Shown here in pieces: positions 26,201 to 34,904 of a DNA stretch of 64,000 bases. The notes under the pieces were generated by a model. That model was not told where the DNA came from, made no database searches, and saw only the letters and a program-made list of their open reading frames with translations. A program made the translations under genes and the position numbers. The DNA is from CBDBIG01 sp965205845 [NCBI: bacterium] (GTDB lineage: Bacteria; SAR324), in NCBI GenBank assembly GCA_965205845.1, contig CBDBIG010000002.1:434001-498000 (forward strand), read 5' to 3'. Position 1 is the stretch's first letter. Every line of letters begins with the position of its first letter.

Positions 26201-27238
26201 ATGAGCCCACCCTTCCCTGCGTCTTCTGCCCCTCGCATAACCTTGCTATCTGGTGGGATTGGCGGGGCTAAATTGGCCTTAGGGGTATATCAATACCTTA
26301 AGCAAACCTACGCTACGGCTAGCATGCTCACCATAGTGGCGAACAGTGGTGACGACTGGGATTGGTTGGGTTTACGGGTGTGCCCGGATGCAGATATTTT
26401 GCTTTATACCCTTGCCCAATTGGCTTGTAAACAACAAGGCTGGGGCATTGAAAACGATAGCTTTGCGTCCATGAAACAAGCGGCAAAGTTGGGAGGAGAT
26501 AGCTGGTTTCAATTAGGTGACCAAGACTTGGCACTGTGTGTGTTGCGTACCCATTGGCTAAAACAAGGGCGCAGTTTAACGGACATATTTGCACATTTTG
26601 CCAAGGTTCTTCAATTGGATTGTACCTTGCTGCCCGCTTGCGAAACCTATGCACCCACCCACCTACGCACAAACCAAGGTTGGCTACATTTGCAAGAGTA
26701 TTTGGTGCGCGAAAAGGCACAACCGCAGGTATTCGAAATTGCCCAGCCCCATTTAGAACACGCCAAAGCCACAGCACAGGTTCTCCACGCCATTCAGCAC
26801 TGCGACGTGCTGATATTTGCACCGAGCAACCCTTTTATCAGCATTGGGCCCATTGTGCAGACCCCAGGGGTTAGACAAGCCTTACAAGCACGCATCGAGG
26901 CCAGCCTACCACGCGCCTTGTTTAAGCATTGGCCGCATAGCATTGCAGTGTCGCCCATGGTGGGCAACAAAGCTTTAAAAGGGCCCTTGGCACACATGCT
27001 AAAACAATTTGGCAGGCCATGCAACGCTTTGGGTGTATTGATGGAATATCAACGGCTTATTCACCCAAAAGCCATTTTGCATTATGTGATTGATCCGCAA
27101 GACAAACCCCTAGCCAGCCAAGTGTTGGCCTTGGGCGTAACACCGCACATTTTGCCTATTGTAATGCAAAAAGAAGAAGATAAGATCAATCTGGCAAAAC
27201 GCTTATTCACCTTAAGCAACCCCATTAAAACAAACTAA
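26201..27238 (+). CDS. cofD: 2-phospho-L-lactate transferase (F420 biosynthesis)
   Basis: CofD/FbiA joins the phospholactyl-type side chain to the deazaflavin FO to make F420-0. The 345-residue protein has the family's N-terminal LLSGGIGGAKLALGVYQYL, the TIVANSGDDWDWLGLRVCPDAD motif that contacts the deazaflavin, the FQLGDQDLALCVLRTHWLKQG segment, and FAPSNPFISIGPIVQTPGVR near residue 210. It lies between npdG and cofC, two bases before the cofC start. FO synthase and the F420 ligase are not in the window. Confidence 0.93.
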   Translation: MSPPFPASSAPRITLLSGGIGGAKLALGVYQYLKQTYATASMLTIVANSGDDWDWLGLRVCPDADILLYTLAQLACKQQGWGIENDSFASMKQAAKLGGDSWFQLGDQDLALCVLRTHWLKQGRSLTDIFAHFAKVLQLDCTLLPACETYAPTHLRTNQGWLHLQEYLVREKAQPQVFEIAQPHLEHAKATAQVLHAIQHCDVLIFAPSNPFISIGPIVQTPGVRQALQARIEASLPRALFKHWPHSIAVSPMVGNKALKGPLAHMLKQFGRPCNALGVLMEYQRLIHPKAILHYVIDPQDKPLASQVLALGVTPHILPIVMQKEEDKINLAKRLFTLSNPIKTN

Positions 27239-27240
27239 CC

Positions 27241-27972
27241 ATGGCTGCCATATCGCCTTCCTTCAGCAAAAACGCTTCCTTGCTTGTGGCGCCACCTCAG
27301 GCCAAAGAGATTGCGTTGGTGGTTCCCGTAAAAGAATGGCCTCAAGCCAAAAAACGCTTGAGTACGGTGTTAAACACCCAAGAACGCACGATTTTGGCTG
27401 AATTGATGCTAACCCATGTGCTCGAACAGGTTCAAATACTTGAACCGCCTTTACGCCGCTGTGTCATCACCAGCTATTTACCCGCCATGAAACTGGCGCG
27501 GAGCATGGGGGTTGAGGTCATTGGCGAAATTCATCAGCGCTCAGAAAACGATTCGCTGCGGCGCGCCAATATTGACCTTGCCAAGCGTGGAATAAAGGGG
27601 GTGTTGCGCCTGCCCGCAGACCTGCCTTTGCTGCAAATAAAAGACTTGCAGGTGTTGTTAAACCCCATTTTGGGAGGGGCACAAGTGGTACTAAGCCCCT
27701 CCGCTGATCGCACGGGAACCAATGCCCTTTATCGCAGCCCGCCTAATTTGTTTGACTCAAAATTTGGTGAGGACAGTTTACGTGCCCACTTACAATTGGC
27801 CAAGGGTTGTGGGGTGAAGGTGGTCCGGGTAGAGCGGCCAGGGATTTCCATGGATATTGACGAACCCGCCGATATTGCGCGTTGGCTCAAAGAGGCACCT
27901 GCACCTTCGGCCTGCATGGCATTTTTGCAGAAAATTAACATTCCCCAACGCCTTTCCCAACAAGGGATTTAA
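27241..27972 (+). CDS. cofC: 2-phospho-L-lactate (or related) guanylyltransferase (F420 biosynthesis)
   Basis: CofC activates the three-carbon phospho-acid with a GTP-derived nucleotide for CofD. The 243-residue protein has the nucleotidyltransferase start LVVPVKEWPQAKKRLSTVL, GVLRLPADLPLL at the metal site, VVLSPSADRTGTNAL, and FGEDSLRAHLQLAKGCGV. The SMDIDEPADI motif lies near the end. Known homologues may use 2-phospholactate, phosphoenolpyruvate or 3-phosphoglycerate; the choice cannot be read here. It follows cofD by two bases. Confidence 0.92.
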   Translation: MAAISPSFSKNASLLVAPPQAKEIALVVPVKEWPQAKKRLSTVLNTQERTILAELMLTHVLEQVQILEPPLRRCVITSYLPAMKLARSMGVEVIGEIHQRSENDSLRRANIDLAKRGIKGVLRLPADLPLLQIKDLQVLLNPILGGAQVVLSPSADRTGTNALYRSPPNLFDSKFGEDSLRAHLQLAKGCGVKVVRVERPGISMDIDEPADIARWLKEAPAPSACMAFLQKINIPQRLSQQGI

Positions 27973-27980
27973 GGGGGTTG

Positions 27981-28979
27981 TTAAAATCGCTGCGAGAACA
28001 CCGTCCACCCCGCGGGACGTAGGTGTAAAAAATGCTTTTTGCGGAGTTTGGCCAAAACGTTTACCCGCAAACCATCATTGTGACGGTGCGCTCCATTTAC
28101 AGCGGAATAAACCCCACCGCCGTAAAAAGCAAGGGCACCAAGGCCCAAACCAAAGGCAAGGCCAGAAGCATTTTTGTGCTGTGCCTCCACGCTGCTCGCT
28201 GCAAGCACACCCACCACCAAAAAAGTGAGCGTACCCTCACCAAAACGGTTTAGGTAGATGGAACCACTGCCAGGAAAAAGGACTGAGAGCATACCTGCAA
28301 GCAACGGGGATTTTTCTTGGCTTGCAAACTGGCTCGTCTGCCATGCTTGCACAAATTGTTTGGCTGGCACCTTTTTGGGGGTCTTGTTTGGAATGCCTGT
28401 CAATAAAGCAAGGGATTTCTCCAGAGGAGCACGTTGCAAGGCATAATAATTTTGCGTGGCAAGTTCCAAGTGCGCGAGTGCCTCAAGCCAGATCCAATTG
28501 GCTCTCAATGCGCGTTCAAGAGGCGGCGTTTGGGTGGTTTTAGCGGGTTGTGGGTTGTTAAGCCAGTGTCGCAACCAATACAGGGCACGCTTGGGCTCAC
28601 GTCCTAACAGGTGCGCCTCAACCACCCGCAGGCGTGCATCTTGGGCCCGGGGATGCTGAGGATAGAAGTACACAAAGCGTAAATTCTCGGTCACCGAGCG
28701 ATAGTACTCCCCATTTGCAAACAGGCGGTCTGCCAGATCCCATTGATCTTTTGGATTTCCATATCCAGGGGTGGCAAAGCTCTGGGTGGGCAGGCTGGGC
28801 CAACTGGAGGTAGGAGATTGAGAGGGGGGATGGATAGGGATGTTTTGGGCTAGGAAAAGAGATCTAAACGGCTGCGTGCTTGGGCGCCAAAAATGTTGAG
28901 ATGGGAGCGCAAATACCAACCCATTTCCCCAAAATGCCATCCCCATGATGACCCATAAAATCCGTAAAAAAAAAGGCAT
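27981..28979 (-). CDS. Exported TPR-like protein with C-terminal membrane domain
   Basis: This 332-residue protein starts MPFFLRILWVIMGMAFWGNGLVFALP, a signal peptide. A helical repeat region follows (NPKDQWDLADRLFANGEYYRSVTENLRFVYFYPQHPRAQDARLRVVEAHL), resembling tetratricopeptide tandem helices. It ends with a hydrophobic part (LAGMLSVLFPGSGSIYLNRFGEGTLTFLVVGVLAASSV) similar to TM2/DUF5683-like glycine-rich membrane domains. The frame is open to 29153, but I start at 28979, where the signal peptide begins. It is convergent with cofC and ends eight bases from it. Function unknown. Confidence 0.6.
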   Translation of the reverse strand: MPFFLRILWVIMGMAFWGNGLVFALPSQHFWRPSTQPFRSLFLAQNIPIHPPSQSPTSSWPSLPTQSFATPGYGNPKDQWDLADRLFANGEYYRSVTENLRFVYFYPQHPRAQDARLRVVEAHLLGREPKRALYWLRHWLNNPQPAKTTQTPPLERALRANWIWLEALAHLELATQNYYALQRAPLEKSLALLTGIPNKTPKKVPAKQFVQAWQTSQFASQEKSPLLAGMLSVLFPGSGSIYLNRFGEGTLTFLVVGVLAASSVEAQHKNASGLAFGLGLGALAFYGGGVYSAVNGAHRHNDGLRVNVLAKLRKKHFLHLRPAGWTVFSQRF

Positions 28980-29418
28980 GGCAACGTTCTTTTGGCGATA
29001 ATCAGGTCGAAACACGGGTGTCAAAGCGACAACAACGGGAAGCGCTTTGGGTCGTGTAATGGGAATGTAAGGGTGTAGATGATGAGGGCAATTTGCGCAC
29101 TCAAACCTGAGATGATTCCGGCGTAAACCACGGAAGGGATTTCCTGGCGCCAAAGGCGCGTTAGCGCACGCTTTAGATTTACGCTTCGATTAAGGGTACA
29201 ATGTATCTCGACGCCGCTTCAAGGCTTATCCTTACAGATTGCCACCAATTTACAAAATTCGAGAATAACCAAGTGCGTGTGCATGGTGTTTTAACCGCCT
29301 TGGTAAAGGGCTTTGATTAAGGTGGCAGAGATTGAAGGTGGCCGATCCTCCTTTTACCCTGGGTTGTGTGGCATACTGAGGTATGCGCAACGAGTAAGCC
29401 ACTTTATGGATTGAACCC
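28980..29418. other. Spacer between divergent genes, no clear feature
   Basis: I see no gene, repeat or confident promoter in these 439 bases. The minus-strand gene could extend to 29153 if an upstream start is used. Confidence 0.3.
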
Positions 29419-31395
29419 ATGACATCCATCTCCAACATGCTAAACCCCAAACGCATGGAAGCGTTTTTGGGACACCGTTTTAGCCCTGACTCACGCCAAA
29501 CCTTTGCAGCAGAGCTCGAACAAGGTCTGGCGGCTTTTAAGGCGCAAACCAGACAACGCAGTTGGATCAAACGCCACGTTCACTTGCAGGCCAAGCTTAA
29601 TCATCAATTGGCCGCTGCCCTGCAAGCATGGATGGGGGACTTGATGCGCATCGCAGAAAATGCAGGCTTTACCCTCAGTGATTTAGAGCCCCAGACCATT
29701 CTTTACGATGCCACAACTTACCCAAAGCATCACCAACCCTTGCCCGCTTCGCTCAGTTTGCCTGCCTCTTCCTACCACTTAGAAACGACAACGCGCCATT
29801 ATATTATTCATGTGGTTCTCCCCAACCAAATTACGGGAATCGATGCCTGCCTTACCAGCTTGCGCGCGTGGTTATTTCGATTATACGGCAACATTTATCT
29901 CCACGATCAAGTCTACACTCAAGCACATTACCTCCAAGATAGGGCTTTGGATACCACACTACAACAGCTTGTTGGGTTTGAAGAAAAAGTACGCTTACTG
30001 GCCACTTCTTCCAGCATACCCAAAGCATTGCTGCCTGTACTCCGGCAGTTAGCCAGGCAAAAAGGGATTCCTTTTTCCCTCCAGCGGGTGGAGCTGCTGC
30101 GTACCCTTTGTACCCAATGGTGTCAAGGAATCGAGCAACAAATAGCCCAAAAAAAATTGTCCGCAGAAACCTTGGCCACCGTCGAGGGTGCCTTTGAGGA
30201 AATAAGTGCTCCGTTGCAAGAAAATTTACCCCAAGCCATAGCCGATGCGTGCCAAGAAGTCGAGCGCGTCGATCAGCAACTGCGTTTTATACCCGCAGAG
30301 CGTTTGGCGGAATTTGGCACGCTGCAAACCCAGAGCCCTTTTCATGCCCTGGGGGCTGCGCAAGCAAGGCTCCAGTCTTTATTCTCCGTGGTACAAAGCC
30401 TTGTGGAAGATGCAAATCTTTTATTAAACAGCGTCATACCCGCATCCAACCCTGCCAATCCAAACCCAGCCCTTTCAAAAGAACAGCTTGGCGTCCTCAA
30501 AAACCGCCTTGAAAACCATTTGGCCTCACTCATTCAACAACAGCTTGCCCGCCCTTACTTGTTAGCGCAAAGCACCCTCCCTGCCCCTGCACATCAACAG
30601 GTGGAACAATTTCCTTTGGAGGTGTTTCGCGTACTGCAAGAGGCAAAAAAGAACGATCCCTCGACCTCCTTGACCTATGAGGCGTTGCAAAAGCGAATGG
30701 AGAACAGCATTTATCAACGCATTTATAGCACACAATCGACCTTGGTGCGTGGCATTCGCTTGCTAGAGCAAGGTGGACCAAGTGCTTTTTTGAGTTCGAT
30801 TCATCACCAAAAACTGCGCACCGCACAGGCATATTTTAAAGCCCGCTTTACCTTGTTACATGGCTTGTGCACCAAGGTAAACTTGGTGGTACAATTGGCC
30901 GAGCAAAAAAACACACAACAAAAATCAAACCCGCTGCCCCTGCCAGCTTTAGCCCAAGGATGGGCTGGGTTTATCAGTCATGGCTTGGTGGTGTCCCTTT
31001 TTTGCCTCGAAAAAAACCGCATTCCAGCGGAGCGCTACTGGAAAAATACAAAGGCACTCTGGCACAAGCAGATGGAAGAGCAACGGGTTGAAGCACATCT
31101 CAGTTGGTTGTTTTATCGCATGTATCAAATGGCAGCCCAGCAAAATACAAAAACCGCCCTACACACCGTGCGCACGGTCTTGCTCGAAGCCTCGAAGAGC
31201 CTGCGCTTTGCCGTGCATCAGTGCTGCCAAATGGCCCAAAACAAAAACGCCCTGGCGGACAAAACAACCCGCATAGAGCGTTTGGCAAAAACGGTTTATT
31301 ACAATTATTTACGCAGCCAAAAAAATGCCATCGTAGGTCCCCACCCCATAAAAACCGGGGCCACCACCCCCCACTTTAACCCGCGCTCAGGTTAA
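29419..31395 (+). CDS. Large orphan helical protein of unknown function
   Basis: This 658-residue product has no signal peptide or membrane helix and is rich in Gln, Leu and Ala, predicting an almost wholly helical cytoplasmic protein. I recognise no motif. A segment like KNRLENHLASLIQQQLARPYLL and several amphipathic heptad-like stretches suggest coiled coils. The long open frame, normal codon use and absence of low complexity support a real gene. It stands alone between a divergent exported protein and a convergent thioesterase-like gene. Confidence 0.7.
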   Translation: MTSISNMLNPKRMEAFLGHRFSPDSRQTFAAELEQGLAAFKAQTRQRSWIKRHVHLQAKLNHQLAAALQAWMGDLMRIAENAGFTLSDLEPQTILYDATTYPKHHQPLPASLSLPASSYHLETTTRHYIIHVVLPNQITGIDACLTSLRAWLFRLYGNIYLHDQVYTQAHYLQDRALDTTLQQLVGFEEKVRLLATSSSIPKALLPVLRQLARQKGIPFSLQRVELLRTLCTQWCQGIEQQIAQKKLSAETLATVEGAFEEISAPLQENLPQAIADACQEVERVDQQLRFIPAERLAEFGTLQTQSPFHALGAAQARLQSLFSVVQSLVEDANLLLNSVIPASNPANPNPALSKEQLGVLKNRLENHLASLIQQQLARPYLLAQSTLPAPAHQQVEQFPLEVFRVLQEAKKNDPSTSLTYEALQKRMENSIYQRIYSTQSTLVRGIRLLEQGGPSAFLSSIHHQKLRTAQAYFKARFTLLHGLCTKVNLVVQLAEQKNTQQKSNPLPLPALAQGWAGFISHGLVVSLFCLEKNRIPAERYWKNTKALWHKQMEEQRVEAHLSWLFYRMYQMAAQQNTKTALHTVRTVLLEASKSLRFAVHQCCQMAQNKNALADKTTRIERLAKTVYYNYLRSQKNAIVGPHPIKTGATTPHFNPRSG

Positions 31396-31444
31396 CCCAA
31401 AGCCATTCTAATTGCCCACATCCTTGTGCCCTTTTGCAGGCAAT

Positions 31445-32383
31445 TTAAGCCAAACGGCCCTGCAAACATCCATAAATGGCGGGGGATTTGACCAAACTGT
31501 CATCTTTTTCGAGGCGCCACAACCCCCCTTTGCACAGTACGCGCCCGCTTGCTGGGTTTACCTGCCCTTCGACACGGACTTGTGCGCGCTGCCCCGGAAA
31601 AAACGGTGCACGAAACAGCACGTGAATGTTGTCGGTGCACCAATTTTCGACGGGCTGCCCTGCCTGATAGAGCAAGGTGGTGCTGGCATTTTCAAGTGCG
31701 CGCAGGCCTTCGTGCACATTCACATGTTGATTCACATCGCTTTGGTGCATGCCAAAGGTTAAAAGCGGCCTTTGCGCTTTGGGCAAAGGGGCTAGGGTCT
31801 CCCCAGGTTCCAAGGCCATCGTTTGCAGAGCAGCGATATCGGGATAGTTCCCTGGCCAAGGGTGTATTGCAAGGGTGTTCAATGCTTTAGGTGCCTCGTC
31901 CAAATGGCGCGCTTCAGGGGGGGCAACAGGGCGTGTAATAATGTGGTAGGCATGCAACACACCCGCTTGTATCCACTCTCCTGCCTTGCCTTTGCACCCC
32001 AAATGCCCTGTCTGTGTATCTTTGTCTTTTTGCAATTCGCGCGCCCAGATCTCGCTGTGCATCTCAATTCCCCAACGGATCACAGGTTTGCCCTCAGGCT
32101 TGTGAGGGTGCGCACCCTCATAACGTAGCAACCTACAACGATACCTGGTTTTAACCCCTGGGTCGAATGCAAGGGGAACTAAACCTGTTTGGAGTTGCAT
32201 GGAAAACATGATAAGGGCAATTCCATGTGAGCGCATGCTAGCCATGTCAAAATTGCGCTCAAAGGCACCGAATACGGGAGGTGCCCCGAGATGCACAACG
32301 CTCACGGTTTTTAAGCGGCCGTGCATGTCAAGGTCTTCAAACGCCAACGGCAAGGTCAACTCACCACAAAATTCTTTTTTCAT
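31445..32383 (-). CDS. Putative double-hotdog thioesterase-like protein
   Basis: This 312-residue protein has an N-terminal half with DLDMHGRLKTVSVVHL and a C-terminal half with GMHQSDVNQHVNVHEGLRALENA. The latter resembles the catalytic loop of 4-hydroxybenzoyl-CoA or acyl-ACP thioesterases (usually DxNxHVNN). Two hotdog folds in one chain would fit the length. It may hydrolyse or bind an acyl thioester; the exact substrate is unknown. The N-terminal half lacks a clear catalytic acid. The call rests on one motif, so it is tentative. Confidence 0.5.
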   Translation of the reverse strand: MKKEFCGELTLPLAFEDLDMHGRLKTVSVVHLGAPPVFGAFERNFDMASMRSHGIALIMFSMQLQTGLVPLAFDPGVKTRYRCRLLRYEGAHPHKPEGKPVIRWGIEMHSEIWARELQKDKDTQTGHLGCKGKAGEWIQAGVLHAYHIITRPVAPPEARHLDEAPKALNTLAIHPWPGNYPDIAALQTMALEPGETLAPLPKAQRPLLTFGMHQSDVNQHVNVHEGLRALENASTTLLYQAGQPVENWCTDNIHVLFRAPFFPGQRAQVRVEGQVNPASGRVLCKGGLWRLEKDDSLVKSPAIYGCLQGRLA

Positions 32384-32536
32384 CGTTTTTGTTTACTTTT
32401 TCAAGAGAGTCCATTTTTTAATGATGGGTTTGGGGCACCTTTTTTCGAGGGATATTCGATGCACGCATGGTTTTGACACCGCCGATCCTTGCGGGTACGT
32501 TCACTTTGCTGCGAACGCGGGGCTTTTTTGGGCATG

Positions 32537-32860
32537 CTAACTTTGCTGTGGTTGAAGCACAACATCTTTTAAGAGCACTGTGGTTTTGAGCAGCGTCTGC
32601 TCATGGTGGGTTAAATGCAGTTCCACCTCCAAAGCCTCAGGATGCTCCATGGCTTCTTCCTCATCTTCAAAGCACAAGGTAAGCTCAAGGGCTTCATTTT
32701 TTAGGGTAATCCGGCATTTTGTATGAAGGCCTTGACGGGTTTCAATGCCCCCTACCTGCCCCAAAAATCCCAGTTCAAGCCCATTGGCACGGCTGTAAAA
32801 ACGTAACTGGGTATGCTGGAGATGCGAGAGAAAAATGCGTAAATTAAAACCTAGTGTCAC
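32537..32860 (-). CDS. Small protein of unknown function
   Basis: The 107-residue product (MTLGFNLRIFLSHLQHTQLRF...) has an alternating beta-like pattern and an acidic stretch (CFEDEEEAMEHPEALEVELHL). I recognise no family. It lies 153 bases upstream of the thioesterase-like gene on the same strand and might be cotranscribed. Codon use resembles its neighbours. It could conceivably be a small PilZ-type or other beta-barrel regulator, but nothing shows it. Confidence 0.5.
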   Translation of the reverse strand: MTLGFNLRIFLSHLQHTQLRFYSRANGLELGFLGQVGGIETRQGLHTKCRITLKNEALELTLCFEDEEEAMEHPEALEVELHLTHHEQTLLKTTVLLKDVVLQPQQS

Positions 32861-33470
32861 CGTGTGCCCACTTAATACCTAATTCAATGATTTGTATGTT
32901 TCAAAAATAGCACCTCATGCACCATGTATTATGGGCGTTTTGTCACAAAAGGCATAGGGTACATGCAAGAAAAAACCTTCCCCCAGCCATTTTTGCTGGC
33001 AGTCACCAATCCCCGTTCCCACGCATCTAAGGGAATTGTGCGGCACTGGCATCGGGATAAAGGTCTGGCGATGCTTGTGACACTCAGGGAGTTGTGATCC
33101 TATTAGGTGTTTTAGCCAAGGGGCCCTAGACTATGGGGGTAAAAGCAAGTTCAGTGAGGGCTTGGCTGCGCCCGCCCGAAATCGCCACGCTTAATCTTGC
33201 TGGGCAGAATGTCGCTTGCCTCAAGGCTGCGTTGCACCCCAATTCGCTTGCCCGGATTGCCTGCCGTTATCCATGCCCCTGGAAAAAAATACCTGGCCTG
33301 CCTTTAGCAACCGATAGCAACCGGTTTGGCAGGGCAAACAAACCTGCAATCCGGGGCACCCAAGCTTTGACACCCACCAAAGCCAACAACGCCGCCGTCA
33401 CCCTCACCCCCCAAAGCACAGGGCAGCTCGTGATTTTTAAAGCGAACACCTTATCCCCTTAGGGCAGGAA
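32861..33470. repeat. Spacer with dispersed repeat copy and a possible coding fragment
   Basis: About 33010-33085 (CCCGTTCCCACGCATC, then GGCATCGGGATAAAGGTCTGGCGA, then TTGTGACAC) is a degenerate copy of the 2510-2640 repeat. A plus-strand frame at 33133-33462 ends NKPAIRGTQALTPTKANNAAVTLTPQ..., which looks protein-like but has no recognisable family. It may be a fragment of a decayed phage gene. Confidence 0.4.
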
Positions 33471-33506
33471 CAAAAAAGCACCTGTGCCAACCCGTGACAC
33501 AGGTGC
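33471..33506 (-). terminator. Rho-independent terminator of the tail-collar gene
   Basis: The perfect 9 bp stem GCACCTGTG (33478-33486) with CACAGGTGC (33498-33506) is followed on the minus strand by TTTTTT. It lies about 50 bases past the stop of the minus-strand gene at 33558-34556. Confidence 0.85.
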
Positions 33507-33557
33507 TCTTGCATTTTTCTTACACGCCCCGGGCGACTTCGCTTTGCCAGCCAAGGC

Positions 33558-34556
33558 CTAGGCATGGATGATGTGGTACATCGCCTGAAAAGGAGGCATG
33601 TTGTTGTGGGGCTGATTGCCACCCTCAATGCGTGCATAAGGATACTCGGCACCCTGTGCAGGGAAGCCGCCATAAACGCCGTGGTGTGGGCGGATGTTCT
33701 CGACGCCAAAGCGAGTGTCTCTACCATATGAACCCGTATTTGTCCTGATAGGAGTTTTGACATTCGCTGAGGGCAGTTCTTGCGCGGTCAACGTATGCTG
33801 TTCTTCACCGCCAAGGCTGCCTAGTGGGCGACTGGTGAGGTCTTCTTCCTGCCCCCTGCTTCCGCTGCCAATGCCGCTACTACCCGCACCCAGCGGTATC
33901 CGCCCGCGCAGGTCGGGCAAGGCAAAGGTGTCGGGAGAAATGAGCACCAAATGCGAGCCCGCGGGGGGTGCATCGAGGCCAATCGAGGCGGCCATCGCAA
34001 TGCTGGTATGAAGCACGAGCACATGGGGAAGAAAGTTGTTTGGAAAGTTGCTTGGGTCGGCTGGGTCTGGGACACGCGCCACATAATAGCTGGGATCCAT
34101 GGGATCCGCGCTCCAGACACCCGCAGCATCCACGGTTCTTACTTTCACCTCTTGACCATTGGTAAAGTGATGAAAAGGCAGGGAAATCAGGTCGTTTTCT
34201 GGCCTTGATCCATCGGGTAGTACTTCGAGGGGTTGCTCAAAAGAATGCCCAACCGCTGCAAACAGAGCCGCGGTGCTCAGTGTGCCGTTTGTTTCGCGTG
34301 CATCGGGTGTGGCCGTTTGGTTGAGGCGGCGCCCATCGCAGGGCAGCCAGCCCGATGGAATGCTGGTAAACGCGGTGTTTACCCCATCAAAAGCATCGGT
34401 TCTTCCCGCAAACCCTTGAACGATGCCTGCTGTGATGGGAGGCGTTACACCGAGTTGCGCGAGAATGGCCTGTACGTTTGTATGTACCGTCTCTTTTAAC
34501 TCAGCGTCGTTAACCGTTAGGTTCAGTGTAGAAATGTCAGCAGTCAGTGCTGTCAT
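33558..34556 (-). CDS. Phage tail collar domain protein
   Basis: This 332-residue protein has the tail-collar signature twice over: PSGWLPCDGRRLNQTAT near residue 65, and FALPDLRGRIPLGAG near residue 215. It ends with QPHNNMPPFQAMYHIIHA, the usual N.PPF.A..YII end. Such proteins sit at phage or tailocin tail tips, or occur as microcystin-dependent (Mdp-like) proteins. GGGAGAA precedes the ATG and a strong terminator follows the stop. No other intact phage gene adjoins it, so it may be a domesticated single gene. Confidence 0.85.
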   Translation of the reverse strand: MTALTADISTLNLTVNDAELKETVHTNVQAILAQLGVTPPITAGIVQGFAGRTDAFDGVNTAFTSIPSGWLPCDGRRLNQTATPDARETNGTLSTAALFAAVGHSFEQPLEVLPDGSRPENDLISLPFHHFTNGQEVKVRTVDAAGVWSADPMDPSYYVARVPDPADPSNFPNNFLPHVLVLHTSIAMAASIGLDAPPAGSHLVLISPDTFALPDLRGRIPLGAGSSGIGSGSRGQEEDLTSRPLGSLGGEEQHTLTAQELPSANVKTPIRTNTGSYGRDTRFGVENIRPHHGVYGGFPAQGAEYPYARIEGGNQPHNNMPPFQAMYHIIHA

Positions 34557-34904
34557 GAGGGTTCTCCCTATGGTACATTGCGTTTTGGGTGGTGTTTGAG
34601 AGCGTCAATGCGCCATGGCCCCATTAAACAACCCATACTAAGGGCGCATTGAGTACGCAAGGTAGGCGTAATCAAGGCAAAGAATTAAGGAGGTGGAAAT
34701 TCCTCTCGGACAAAAATTGCTTCCATTGCGTTTTTACCCATAAACGGGCGGTTAAGGCCTCGCCCCGTGCCTTTTTTTCCCAAGATGGCGGCACTTTTTG
34801 GGGCATCACGCTAAAAATCCATTCACACGGGGGTTATCCATCGTGTATACTGCCGCAGTGCCGTGCCTCGTGTTTCATGTTTGTTTAAGATTGGGAGAAA
34901 TGCC
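34557..34904. other. Spacer between divergent tail-collar and thiolase genes
   Basis: Apart from the promoter at 34822-34851 and an AAGGAGGTGG motif at about 34686 followed by no usable frame, I see nothing in these 348 bases. Confidence 0.3.
34822..34851 (+). promoter_or_regulatory. Sigma-70-type promoter for the thiolase gene
   Basis: TTCACA (34822-34827) and TATACT (34846-34851) are separated by 18 bases. They lie 54 bases before the chosen ATG at 34905. This is one of the few near-consensus promoters visible in the window. Confidence 0.55.
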
